Source: Cristatella mucedo
Lineage: Eukaryota; Bryozoa; Phylactolaemata; Cristatellidae
Length of the DNA stretch: 57,500 nucleotides
Direction of reading: 5' to 3'
Assembly: GCA_009760855.2 (NCBI GenBank)
Contig: WPIO01000153.1
Span: 1 to 57,500 of the forward strand
Every line of letters begins with the position of its first letter. Position 1 is the stretch's first letter. Below are positions 1 to 57,500 of this stretch, one piece after another. The notes below the pieces were generated by a model. It was not told where the DNA came from. It worked only from the letters and a program-made list of their open reading frames with translations, and did not search any database. Made by a program: the position numbers and the translations under genes.

Positions 1-754
1 CTCTGCCCAGATGCGATTATTCAATGAATGCGCGGAGTAAAGGATGGTCTCGTTAGCCCAAGCTAAGCGACCCGACGCTTCACAGTCGCCAGATGCGGCC
101 TGATGCACTTCAGCCTCTAGCGCAGACGCCACTTACTGGTGGCCCATCGCGTTTCAATAATCACAAGTACACTCACAGTTACGGGTTAATTGCATTAACT
201 CCTAAATATTGGCGTTGGCTCATGCCTGCAGCCAGCAGTTTTTAAGGCGGATTAACCTTGACCTTGCTTCAGCCTACTAAAGAGGCACTTCCGTCTAAAT
301 GTGTGTCCAGCTTACTGGTAAAAACTTCGAGATTGTGAGCCAAATATGTTATAGACGCAGTATCTTATAATAGATGTACATTCAGCGATACGGAAATAAG
401 AATGAATATTTCCTCGCAGGGCACACGGTACTCGCGATAAACTCCCAAAACTGTCAATCCTTTAATTGGCTGCCTCAAGGTTGTGAGAAGCATTTACAAC
501 GGAGGAAAGGCGCTTCTCGCCTGGTTGCACTACTGTGACGTCACGACCGGAGCTCCAGCTGGAGCTACATCGAGCTGAATTGCACGACGCTAGGTGACTT
601 GAAGTGATTAGTGTAGGAGGTCAGGGCTGATTACCGACTTAAAAGGCTTATTTATAAATTTTAGTTGCTGGAAATTTCGTTTCCGGAGCATTGCACACAT
701 TCACAGTGCTCTCTCTTCTCTCTGTCTCTGTTTCTGTCTGTGTACGTTCGTCTA

Positions 755-759
<5 letters not shown>

Positions 760-813
<54 letters not shown>
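760..813 (+). repeat. (CT)n microsatellite
   Basis: An uninterrupted CT run sits within a wider CT-rich block at about 700-890. The serine/leucine ORFs across it are products of the dinucleotide repeat, not genes. Confidence 0.95.
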
Positions 814-817
<4 letters not shown>

Positions 818-2149
818 CTCTCTCACTTCGTATCTCTCTCTATCCGTCTCTCACTCACTCACTCTCTCCCTTTCTCTATTCGACCGTACTTCCTTTGCAG
901 CAGGTGTGATGGGCCCAGAAAGAGAATTTCCTTGAGGGTGCTATAACAAAAGTTTTTATATTATCATTCCCTCAAGAGACCTCCCTAGAAATGAGCTCTC
1001 AAACAGTACCGGAAGGCATCCAAGAAGCCCACGTCTGAGCTGTGTACCCATGGATGCACGGAGCCAACTTGGATGCCAGACGCTGAAGACTCTTCAACCC
1101 CTGAGCTCAGACTGCAGACCTCAAACAGACAGACTGGGTGACCCCATTGAATGAGACTGAAGCCACGGCCCAAAGCCAAGCCGTGTTTTTGTCCCGATCT
1201 AAACCGGAAACGGATTATTCCCTTTTGAGGAGCGCCCGGAATTCATGCCTTCGCCGAGTCACCAGGAGGGCCATTTAAATCTGTCCAAAAGAAAGGGCGT
1301 AGTTTGCGTTTGGAGGACCTGCAAATTCTCGCTGAAGGCTAGCCGCCATGCAGGCGCCTTTAGTTTCTTTCGCAATTTCGCGCTGTAGCTGTAGGAGTTA
1401 TCGTCGCGAACAGCAGAGAACGCTGGCCACCGAGCAACACCACCAGGTTATATCACCACTCACGGAGCGAGCAGGGCGAAGCACGACTCTCCGTCGCCCC
1501 TCTCGTCCCCACCGGAGTCCCGTGTCACAGCAATCACTGCCGTGTCACAGCAATCACCAATGCCACGTCCCGACTGCATACTACGTCGAGTGTCGCGGCC
1601 CACTCGTACAACGATCAGGGGCGTTGTCATCAATTAATTGAAACGGCAAGTGACTAGTCGCCATGCAGGCGTCTGTAGACCTGTTGGATTAGAAATCCAC
1701 TGCTGTCCGCTATTGAGGAGCAGAGGCTTCGAGCAGGTAGCGCTCTGTAAAACAGCCTGTCAAGATCCACCTAAATGAGTCGCCTCTTTGGACCTTCCTA
1801 ATGGGGCACCTGTGTAGTGTGATTTGGTTTTTACTGGCACTATATATGTGTAACGCCGAAGGCTCGGCGGAGTAGGCTTAACCTGCCGCTTACCTAGCGG
1901 CGTAACCTAGCGCCTAATGCCGTTCGGTACGCATCTAGACGCAATAAGCAGGCCGCCACGAAACGAGCGTTTCTGGCGCTGACCTACTCACCGTTACTAA
2001 AAGGGGGTCGTGAGTCCGCGGCGTGAATTAGAAAGCGAGACACACAAATTGGGGATTTCACTGAGCTTTATTCGCAAGCGCACAAAGTCGCTGCGCGTCT
2101 AGCTCAGTTTTATCTCTACACTCCTCGCACGTTCTCAATAGCACCAACA

Positions 2150-2396
2150 CTCTTGCGGAGGGAATACCTCTCCATACTGAGCGCGAACCGGAGCTTAAAC
2201 CCTAACCGGAGAACTAGAACTCCGTTTCCACCTGTGCGGAAGAAATACCCCACACACGCCAACTCAAGCACTCTTGGGAGGAAACACGTCTCCACACTTA
2301 AGCTACTTACACCTATATTGGGGAACGACCCAAATAGACAGCCCGAACCGGAGCCTAAACCCTAACCGGAGAACTAGGACTCCACACACGCCAAAT
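2150..2396. repeat. Diverged tandem duplication, two copies
   Basis: A segment near 2150-2230 recurs near 2265-2396. Both copies share a block running from a CTCTTG(C/G)G-like start through CTCCA(T/C)A, then a strongly conserved stretch with GAACCGGAGC, TAAACCCTAACCGGAG and AACTAG. The order of shared blocks indicates an old tandem duplication. I see no coding content. Confidence 0.6.
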
Positions 2397-2663
2397 ATGT
2401 CTAGCTCGCATCGGCAAATCCTTTCGCCAAGGCCACGTGCTAGCGCGCACAAACAAAACACAAAAGAAACACAAAATGCCAGCTCAGGCGCGATACGGCC
2501 GTATTCAGTGGAGTCCACCGAATCCTCCTGGCGCTGTCCCGTCCTGTCCCTAAATCACCGGCCAACAACCCGCCCTCCTCCCTCGCCTTCAGAGAAACGA
2601 GTCCGGCAACTACCGGTGACGGCGTCGAGACGGAGCCAAAGATATAATATATAAAAAAAAATA

Positions 2664-2800
2664 TAATTCATTTACATAGCGCCCCAAGAGAACTTAATCT
2701 CCATACAGGCGCTTCACATATGCCTCGGGGCTTGAGCCCACGACCTCCGTCAGACCTTGGTCGGGGCGAGCATCTTAACCGCTAGACCTAACCAGCTCGG
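2664..2800 (-). mobile_element. tRNA-derived SINE-like copy, family Y
   Basis: Read on the minus strand, it begins with a tRNA-like head: an A-box-like region with GGTTAAG-type sequence, then a GTCGTGGGCTC(A)AGCCC-type B box. It continues into GTGAAGCGCCTGTATGGAG and a short LINE-like tail. The same order is seen at 18217, 24370 and 46146, which supports a dispersed family. Confidence 0.65.
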
Positions 2801-3249
2801 CAAAGAAGAAGGAGAGAGCGTCGCGCTATCATTATATAACTAGCTGGGATAACGGGGTTGTCAAACCAGACAATATCAATCACATCAGCGAACCTCTGCG
2901 TCCCCTTGCTCACAGGTCTAGAACCCATACTCTTCAACCACTTCTTTTGTTCTTTTTTCTCACAGAAAACGTCCAGCAAATCTAGGATGGCTGGCAGCGA
3001 CAGCGACCTTGGGCAAGCGTGGCCCTATTATCAAATTGCTAGCCGGAGCTAGAGGGTTGACAGGCCAGCCAATATCAATCACTTCATTGCCCCACTACGA
3101 TGGCTGCATCCTCTTGCTCTCCGACAGACGTGTTTCCTGCTGAGCAATTATCGTGCGCTCTAACACTGAGTCAGGCCGGCGCTGTGCTACATATAAGCAA
3201 TCTATTATTGTTATTATGGCTTAACCCCATTTAAAAAAAAACTAAAAAG

Positions 3250-3510
3250 CACCCTATTTATCACAGCATACAGTGGGCCCACGGGATTCATCCTTTACGC
3301 GCTTATGTGTGCTGACACTGAGCATGGTGTCACGGACCACACTTGCATGCTGACCCTGTGCATGTCACCCATAACAATGTTATGCTTGTTGTCATTGAGC
3401 ATGCTACCACTTATCATTAAATCATGCTTCATTTGCAGTAAAGTGCCTAAAGAGAGATTGACTTCTCTGAGGGCGCCATATTAAATCTAAAAACACTATA
3501 ACAACTATAA
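3250..3510 (+). mobile_element. LINE family B 3' UTR/tail fragment
   Basis: The segment carries the family B 3' UTR pattern: repeated GCTGACACTG, GCATGCTGACCCTG and CATGTCACC blocks, then AAGTGCCTAAAGAGAGATTGA, CTCTGAGGGCGC and an A/T-rich end. Closely related 3' UTRs appear at about 11075-11290 and 18010-18215. No reverse transcriptase remains in this copy. Confidence 0.7.
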
Positions 3511-3949
3511 AACACTATAATTATAATTATCCTTTTCTTCAAAGTAACGATAGCTGCCTCCTAAGAATTAAATTCACCGTGCGAAACGAAGGCGCTCTGT
3601 CTCAAGCCCATCCAGTCTCATTTAGGAAAAGGAAATGGAGACGGCCCCCACTGAGAAAGTGCTCTTAAGTTGAAAAAACTGCTAATTCTTAAGTCGAGAA
3701 ACTGCTCTTAAGTGGCTCTTCGAAGATGCGCTGTCCAAGGAGCTGAAACGGTGGAGCCAGCTAAACCATTCTGTTTATGGCCGATAGCAATTATTCGCGA
3801 ATACGCGACAATCTATGGCCGAGGCTACATAGAGACCGATGCCACGAGAGATGCAGGCAGGCTGCTGCGATACGAGATACGGGACGCTTTGGCTTTGGAG
3901 CTCGTCAGAGCTTCGAGAGCCTTCGACGCCTTCGCCGCGGCCGCCGTCT

Positions 3950-4025
3950 AAATGTACAGCGCCTAGAAAGAGATTGATTTCTCCGAGGGCGCTTCATCAA
4001 GTGCATTATTATTATTAGTATTATG
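3950..4025 (+). mobile_element. LINE/SINE 3' tail fragment with ATT repeat
   Basis: The short tail reads GCGCCTAGAAAGAGATTGAT, then CTCCGAGGGCGCTTCATCAA, and ends in ATTATTATTATTAG. This matches the 3' end shared by LINE B and SINE Y copies elsewhere in the window. Confidence 0.65.
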
Positions 4026-4499
4026 TCTAAGGCCTGTAACCGTGCGCTGCTGCCAGACTTGCGGCTACCTTACGGATACGGACTCGTTATGTGAAGGTCA
4101 AGGTGTGAGCGCTCTTCACAAGGTTGCCATTGCTGTGCTCCTGCATCCTGTCGGCACACGTGCACGCTGCCTTGGCGCAGCACCTACAAGAAGCTAGCTG
4201 TGCCACAAGGTAAGTGCGTCGCCGCTATTCGCCGTGCTTCAGCCGAGACAGGCGCCATTACGAGCGCGCTGCGTTTGCGGTCTAGCTATGATCGCACGTG
4301 GAAGCCGCACAGCGAGCGTTTGTAACAGAGCCTCCGCAAGTGCGATACAAGCGTGGCAGCCCCGACCGGCGGAAGTGAAGCAGCCCCTACTGAGCAAGCT
4401 CCCGGAGGGCACGCTAGAGGGAGGGCCAGCGGCGGCGTGCGGCGGTTCCCTCGGTTTGCTTTCCCCGAGGAGGAAGCCTCACCACTTGCCGCAGCCTGC

Positions 4500-4596
4500 C
4501 TATAATAATAATAATAATAATAAGGATAACAATAAACTCGATAAAAAGCGCGCTCGGAGATCTCAATCTCTTTCTAGGCGCTTTACATTAGCTGAC
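4500..4596 (-). mobile_element. LINE/SINE 3' tail fragment, reverse orientation
   Basis: A run of TAA repeats is followed by CTCGGAGATCTCAATCTC and TTTCTAGGCGCTTTACATT. This is the reverse complement of the family B tail. Confidence 0.65.
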
Positions 4597-5171
4597 TGGG
4601 CCCAGCCGGCGCATTGCAGCAGCCGTCGCTAGTCCAAGCAGCTAGACTACGAAGAAGCCCGCGTCTTTGCCTCCGAGCCACACAGGAAGTGTTTGTTCGC
4701 ACGTCGTTTAACGACTTCGCTTCGACGTCGAAGCCTGGCAGGCTAGGTGCAGCTGGACTCGGCAGACCCGCAGGGTCACCGGATTTCCGGCTACTGTTTG
4801 CCGGGGTCACGCGAGAGTCAAGGTCAAGGCTATCGTCTGAGGGGGCTGCGCTGCTTCCGCGCCCTGCGATGCAGTCCGGCCACCTTAGGCAGACCTATGG
4901 CTCGCTGCAGACACTGAGAATCCCAAATTTGACCTGAGGCGTCAGTAGCAGTTGAATCCGGGTGCACTTACCGTCGGTGTCCGCGATTCGCAAAGGCTGA
5001 GGTCGGGCGCCTCGCGAAGTTTCTCAGGAGCTCGGAGCAGCAGCTGCGTTCTGGCCAGCCAAGGTATGCGTTTCGCTTGCCGACGTCGACTGCTACGTGC
5101 GATCCATTCGTAGCCCGCCTAGCGGAGTCGATGCCGCATTAAGCAAGTTAAGTTTGCCCGCACGTTATACT

Positions 5172-5185
5172 TGGCAGCCCCGACC
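5172..5185 (+). promoter_or_regulatory. Translation-start context, with possible acceptor, before the TECPR2 ATG
   Basis: The ATG at 5186 lies in GACCATGG, a strong Kozak context (purine at -3, G at +4). Just upstream is TTGGCAG/CCCC, which looks like a 3' splice acceptor eight nucleotides before the ATG. It could terminate a 5' UTR intron; a possible donor is CCAAG/GTATGC near 5063, or ACAAG/GTAAGT near 4210. It could instead be a trans-splice acceptor. The 14-mer at 5172-5185 also occurs at 4354-4367. The start is well supported; the acceptor reading is inference. Confidence 0.5.
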
Positions 5186-53266
<48,081 letters not shown>

Positions 53267-53444
53267 TATGGAGTTATACTCCCAACTATATTTACGTCTG
53301 ACTCCAGCTCAATGCACAGCATTTTCGATAGGCCCAGAATCGTGAAAACCGTATCTTCTCTTGACTTGTGCTCTAAGGTGTGGCCTGCAAGTAAGTGCAT
53401 TGGATCTTAGCTTGTACGCTCGTCGGGCACGGAAAATAATATAC

Positions 53445-53612
53445 TGGCTGATTTTAAAGCCTCTTTTGTATAGCAACAGAAGAGCCTTTACGACTATCTC
53501 CACCGCTTGCAGTCAATAAAAAATCGCCCACTGCAGGATTTTAACCTACGACTTCAGGAACGAGGTCGTGAATAGCAAACGCCTAACTAGCATCTGTCTG
53601 TGTCATGGCTCA
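53445..53612 (-). mobile_element. tRNA-derived SINE-like copy, family X
   Basis: TTTAAAGCCTCTTTTGTATA, CAACAGAAGAGCCTTTACG, CTCCACCGCTTGCAGTC, TCGCCCACTGCAGGATTTTA and CTACGACTTCAGGAACGAG are in family order, with a damaged B box. Confidence 0.75.
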
Positions 53613-53619
53613 CAGGTAA

Positions 53620-55100
53620 GTTTACACTTCTACACTTGAATGCGGAAGGTAAATCCTTTAGCTGTGTAAAGATGCGTTTATACTGCACACTTTCCTCCTG
53701 ACAGACGCAGACTTTCGTCCTCTTTAGGACGTTAACACGACAGATTTAGTCCCGCCCACGACAGATTCGACGGCTGACTTAGTCCTGCCAAAGCGCGTGC
53801 TCTAATCCGGGAGGCTTTTAAGAAAGAGGGTTTCCCCGGAAAGACGCCAAGCCAAACCCCGCAGAAGTTGAGTTCGCCGCTGCAGTCAACATTGTAGAGT
53901 AGTATGAGAAGAATATAAATAAAAGCATGATGAGCATATTAAAAAGCTTTTTCGGGAAAGTGAGTAGTACTAAGTAATACTCGGCGTTATGGGTGTGAGA
54001 GTGTATAGTGCTAAGTAATGTTCGATGTTACGGTTCGTTGATGGGTTTGATAAACATGTAACCGGGTTCCAGGGGTCAGCGGCTGTTTCCCGCCAAACCC
54101 CGCCATACTCCGGCCACACTGCCTCTCGCCATGCCGCCGAGCTAGGGTAAGACCAGCGGTCGTAAGGGTAAACCTCTTTATAATAACGCATGCGCCAACA
54201 ACAACAGGGGAACTAAACAAGTCTACAGGGAGGGTCCTATACATTATACACTATGGGAGCGCAAGATGACGCAGCAAGCGCGAACAAACGTGTTAGTTGG
54301 GGTCAGTCGGCTTCCGCAGTCCTGTCGTTGTACCGACTCCGAGTCCAACAGTACGAGCGTACGCCGTCCAAAACCCGGCTGGCTGAGTAACTGCTGGCTA
54401 GTCCGAGTCGACAACTACCACAGTCGTAAGCTTCCACCGAAAAAAGCCAACATACGGGGGTCACGAACAAGCTGCACGGGGAACGCGGAATAAAAACAAG
54501 TCAACAACGAGCGAGCTATCCAGCTCCGCTCGGGCCTTGGGTACTAGTTCCCTTGCGTGTGTGGCAGCATCGCCGGAGCACGCCTGCACGAATCCAGGTG
54601 CATAACTCGGCGAGACCGGGAGCCTCCAACACCATGACTTACTTGGCCAACTTCCCGTACCCAAGAGCGCCGGTGACCTCTCGTCACCACACATCCGGCA
54701 ATGCATAGGTCTGACTCCGGCCTAGCCGGTGACCCTAACCCTCACTATAGCCGTCCGGTCCAAGCCAACCGAACCCAGCCTGGGTTCAAACAGACGCACG
54801 GGGTATTTATTATAGGTAGACAAATGCTGGAGCATTGATTACAGTGCAGAAGCATCCTATATGTAAGGACTTGCTCTGAACGCCTGAATCGAGCTCACGC
54901 ACGCCAGCCAGTTTTATTTTGGCCGTGGGGTGCATCCGACGAGCCCCGGGAATTTGATTGGTCGGTCGGACCAACAACTAGCCCAAAACTCCCACAGCCA
55001 CTGCGATTAAGGCTTCTATAAGTTTTTGCAGCTGTAGTGCATACATACGAATAAGTACTTTCTCGAATCATCCGTCCTTCGGCTTCCCCACTGGAGACCT
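53620..55100. other. GC-rich unexplained stretch of the 3' flank
   Basis: The stretch 53640-55100 lacks the LINE/SINE signatures seen elsewhere. An ATG frame at 54253-54390 (45 codons, M-G-A-Q-D-D-A-A-S-A-N-K) looks modestly protein-like but is unrecognised. The region could be the edge of a neighbouring gene or an unclassified element. Confidence 0.3.
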
Positions 55101-55109
55101 TCAGATAAA

Positions 55110-55292
55110 CGGTGAGGCGTGATGGCTGTTGCTAGGTAAGGCTGTTGCTTTCACGACTTCGGTCCCGAGGTCGTGGGATTGATTCCTGCGGTGGGCGATC
55201 CTTTATCGTCACTGCAAGCGGTGCTGATAGCCGTACAGGCTCTTCTGTCGCTATGCAAAAGAGGCCGTTTAATCAGCTAGGATTTATTTTAA
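55110..55292 (+). mobile_element. tRNA-derived SINE-like copy, family X
   Basis: GGTGAGGCGTGATGGCTGTT, CGGTCCCGAGGTCGTGGG, TGCGGTGGGCGATCCTTTAT, CACTGCAAGCGGTGCTGAT and GGCTCTTCTGTCGCTATGC are all present. The B box is GGGATTGATTCC, mutated from GGTTCGAATCC. Confidence 0.8.
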
Positions 55293-55564
55293 TTATTTTA
55301 CTGGCTACCTTGTTACATGCCTGCAGGCAGTAAGTATAATCTTGGCTATGCCCAGAGTGCGAATTAGGGAATGGCGGTTCCATATAAAAGCATGTCAGGC
55401 CCACCATAGACGGCTCTTTCGAATTTCTCGAGCGGGCCTGAGGGCAGCTAGCAACTGCTTTGGGATTGTGGCTGGTGGGCGGTTAGGAGCTAGATTAGCT
55501 TGTTTCTTCGTCACGTTTCAGCTTGTGAATGTCAAGGCTGATCCAGCAGCCTCGTTTACATAGC

Positions 55565-56235
55565 GGCTTAAGAGACGTAACGAGTTATCAATGGTAGCAT
55601 GTTCAATGTCAGCAAGCAGATCACGGTTAGATGTGATATGTGCAGGGTCAGCATGCAAATTCTGTCAGAGGCAGCATGAACAGTGTCAGCTCGCATAAGC
55701 ACACAAATGACGAATCACGTGGACTCACTAGCTGCTGTGATAAATAGATGCTTTTTTAGTTTCTTTTTAAATGCCGTCATGTCAAGGGATGCAGTGACGC
55801 CAGTCGGTAGTGAGTTTCGAGCTTTATGAGCATACGAACTAAAGGCATTGTCTCCAAAAGATTCGAGGTACGTACGAACTGTAGCTAAAAGACAAGATTC
55901 AGAAATCAAGTGGTACGAGTTGTTGGTATGCTTAGCACTGCGAGTGAGTAGATCTGATAGGTAGGGCTGGAGCCAAAAAAATGAATGGACCTAAAAGTAA
56001 GTGAACAAACTCTAAGTTGATGTTTTGCTTCACTGAGAGCCATTGCAGAGAAGCGGTTTGATGTGGCAACTGAGACGCTCACGACAGACAAGCCTACTGC
56101 AGAGCTTCGCACAAGGAGTAAGCACCTGGTTACTCAGGCCGATAGACCAGCAGCAGTAAGTTACAGAAGTCGAGACGAGATGTCGTAAAATGCATGGACA
56201 AATTTCGACGCCTATGTGGCATCAGGTGTTCACAT
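55565..56235 (-). mobile_element. LINE B fragment, reverse
   Basis: GTGCAGGGTCAGCATGCAAA and the minus-strand frames F-G-D-N-A-F-S-S-Y-A-H-K-A-R-N-S-L-P and L-S-V-V-S-V-S-V-A-T match the 23140-23930 copy, with frameshifts. Confidence 0.82.
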
Positions 56236-56244
56236 GGCTGTCAA

Positions 56245-57410
56245 CACACTCTAACCTCGAGCAAAAAGGAGGAAGTGAGAAGCAGAGCAGAGTCAATGAG
56301 GCAGTCGACGAAGTGAGTCTAGTGTTGGTGGCATGCAGGGCCGGCTGGAAACGATGAGATGGATCTAGCAGCACGAAAAAAGTCGCTGCTTACTAGTTTC
56401 GGAAGTGATTTCCAGTAAAGACTGAGGTTATCAGCAATCACACCGCCGGAATCCATAGCCAGAAGGACGCCTAGTACCAATCCAAGCACAATCTCGTCCA
56501 AATAACAACCAAATCCAAATCTAAGTAAGGGGTGCATTCTCCGGGCGACGTACACTATTTACTGCTGTGGCTCTCACATAGAAAGAAGATTCGCTACAGT
56601 ATCTCGGCGGTGTACTTCCGAGAGTGTCAGCGGTAATGGGCTGGGAAGGTTTTGACTGCGTAGAGGTACAGCTGAGTTTCATCTGCATTCAAGGGAAAGT
56701 CTCAATCGTTGCTGGAAATCAGATCGGAAAGAGGCAGAATATATAACCGTGAAAAGAACAGGACCAAGGACAGAGCCCTGCGGTACACCGTACTTCAGAG
56801 ATTCCTCGGCTGATCTTTGTCCGTCCATGTCAACCCTCTCTGGAGTCTCATAATGAGACAGGGCCTGAACCCATGTAGGAATGTGCCAGTGACGCCCATG
56901 CGAGACGGGAGGCGCCCGAGAAGGACCTGGGGATCGATGCCATGCAAAGTCGTGGACAGATCGAGCCGAATAAGCATGGAGACTATTCCTAGTTCCCCGA
57001 GAATGTCGTCTATAAACCAGAAGCATGGCGTGATTAGCTCTAAAATCAGACCGGGACTCACTATCTAGGTTTGAAGTTTCAATATAAGACTTCAGCTGGT
57101 CTGCTACGACCCTGTCTGTTCGAGTATCCTCGATAGGAACTTTTGAACGGAGAATGGGCGGAAGTTGCTCAAGTTCTCTTCGTCAAGTGTTGCTTTCTTG
57201 AGTAGCGGCCTGACTGCAGCCTTTTAGAAAGGTGCTGGGAAATGAAATGAGGCTAATGCCATATTAATTAATTTTAGTTATCCATAGCAGCAGCAGCAGC
57301 AGATCTGCGCATCTTAGAAGCCGGAAGTAGGAATACGATCTGATAATAATGCATTTGTTATACCAAACTCGGAGAACCCAACCTCTTGATGAGAGATATC
57401 TTCTTAGATT
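56245..57410 (-). mobile_element. LINE reverse-transcriptase fragment, reverse
   Basis: The minus strand gives, in order across frames, A-A-V-R-P-L-L-K-K-A (about 57210), R-L-D-L-S-T-T-L-H-G-I-D (motif A region, about 56960) and [14 protein letters not shown] (motif B, about 56775). This is the fingers/palm of a CR1/L2-type reverse transcriptase upstream of the segment usually kept in truncated copies. It has frameshifts and the D of A-F-D is replaced. ATT-tail sequence from another insertion lies at about 57340-57400. Confidence 0.8.
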
Positions 57411-57500
57411 GGGATCTGAACTTTAGATTGAGCTCACTCGACGCCATCTCGTGTGACCGAATGCGGTAGCAGAGGAGGGTTCGGCTACTTCCTGCCCTGG

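Larger units (their letters stand above)
1..5185. other. Upstream flank of the TECPR2-like gene
   Basis: No convincing host exon is visible in this 5.2-kb flank. It holds a CT-rich block (about 700-890), a duplicated segment (about 2150-2396), a SINE Y copy in reverse orientation (about 2664-2800), a LINE B 3' tail (about 3250-3510) and two further ATT-tail fragments (about 3950-4025 plus, 4500-4595 minus). The last 1 kb is richer in G+C. An ORF at 3712-3951 (79 codons from a non-ATG start, ending in an alanine run) has no recognisable domain. Confidence 0.5.

Noticed and set aside
4234-4937. Upstream ORFs as a 5' coding exon
   Set aside because: They have no similarity to TECPR2, contain a retroelement tail, and the Kozak ATG at 5186 begins the conserved N-terminus.
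54461-54706. Minus-strand ORF in the GC-rich flank
   Set aside because: No domain, and several equal-length frames overlap in other phases.

Overview
The window is eukaryotic, animal-type nuclear DNA. It has a spliced gene with GT-AG introns, long introns filled with non-LTR retrotransposon debris, tRNA-derived SINE-like copies and many microsatellites. It has no operons, no Shine-Dalgarno sites and no dense ORF packing. The host is probably an invertebrate bilaterian, and a lophotrochozoan is a reasonable guess from the L2/CR1-like LINEs and ATT tails. The species cannot be named from this sequence.

One host gene dominates. I could assemble 17 coding exons on the plus strand, from an ATG at 5186 to a TAG at 51971. 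Every splice phase matches its neighbour and the coding total is 4,656 nt (1,551 residues plus stop). The product is a TECPR2 (tectonin beta-propeller repeat-containing protein 2) orthologue. It has an N-terminal WD40-type propeller (exons 1-6), a low-complexity linker (exons 7-9, mostly one 1,455-nt exon), C-terminal tectonin repeats (exons 10-17), and a final D-W-E-L-I ending. That ending fits the LC3/GABARAP-interacting (LIR) motif found at the C-terminus of human TECPR2. TECPR2 acts in autophagy and ER export.

Layout: 1-5185 is an upstream flank with retroelement tails and the likely promoter/5' UTR. 5186-51971 is the gene. Its large introns hold LINE family A (3' end ATTAC repeats), LINE family B (3' end ATT repeats, L2-like) and two SINE-like families, called here X and Y. 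Intron 10 holds a compact hAT element closely resembling the horizontally transferred SPIN family, with perfect 8-bp target-site duplications. 51972-57500 is the 3' flank, with a 165-bp CT microsatellite, more SINE/LINE copies and a GC-rich stretch I cannot explain.

The points most worth a second look are the SPIN-like element and a 14-bp x 33 CpG-rich minisatellite ending 29 bp before the exon 9 splice acceptor. Two others are an 856-bp TG tract studded with 24 CAGGT boxes in intron 5, and a CT tract followed by two competing AGs at the exon 12 acceptor. No bacterial-style system, CRISPR array, rRNA gene or second intact host gene was found.
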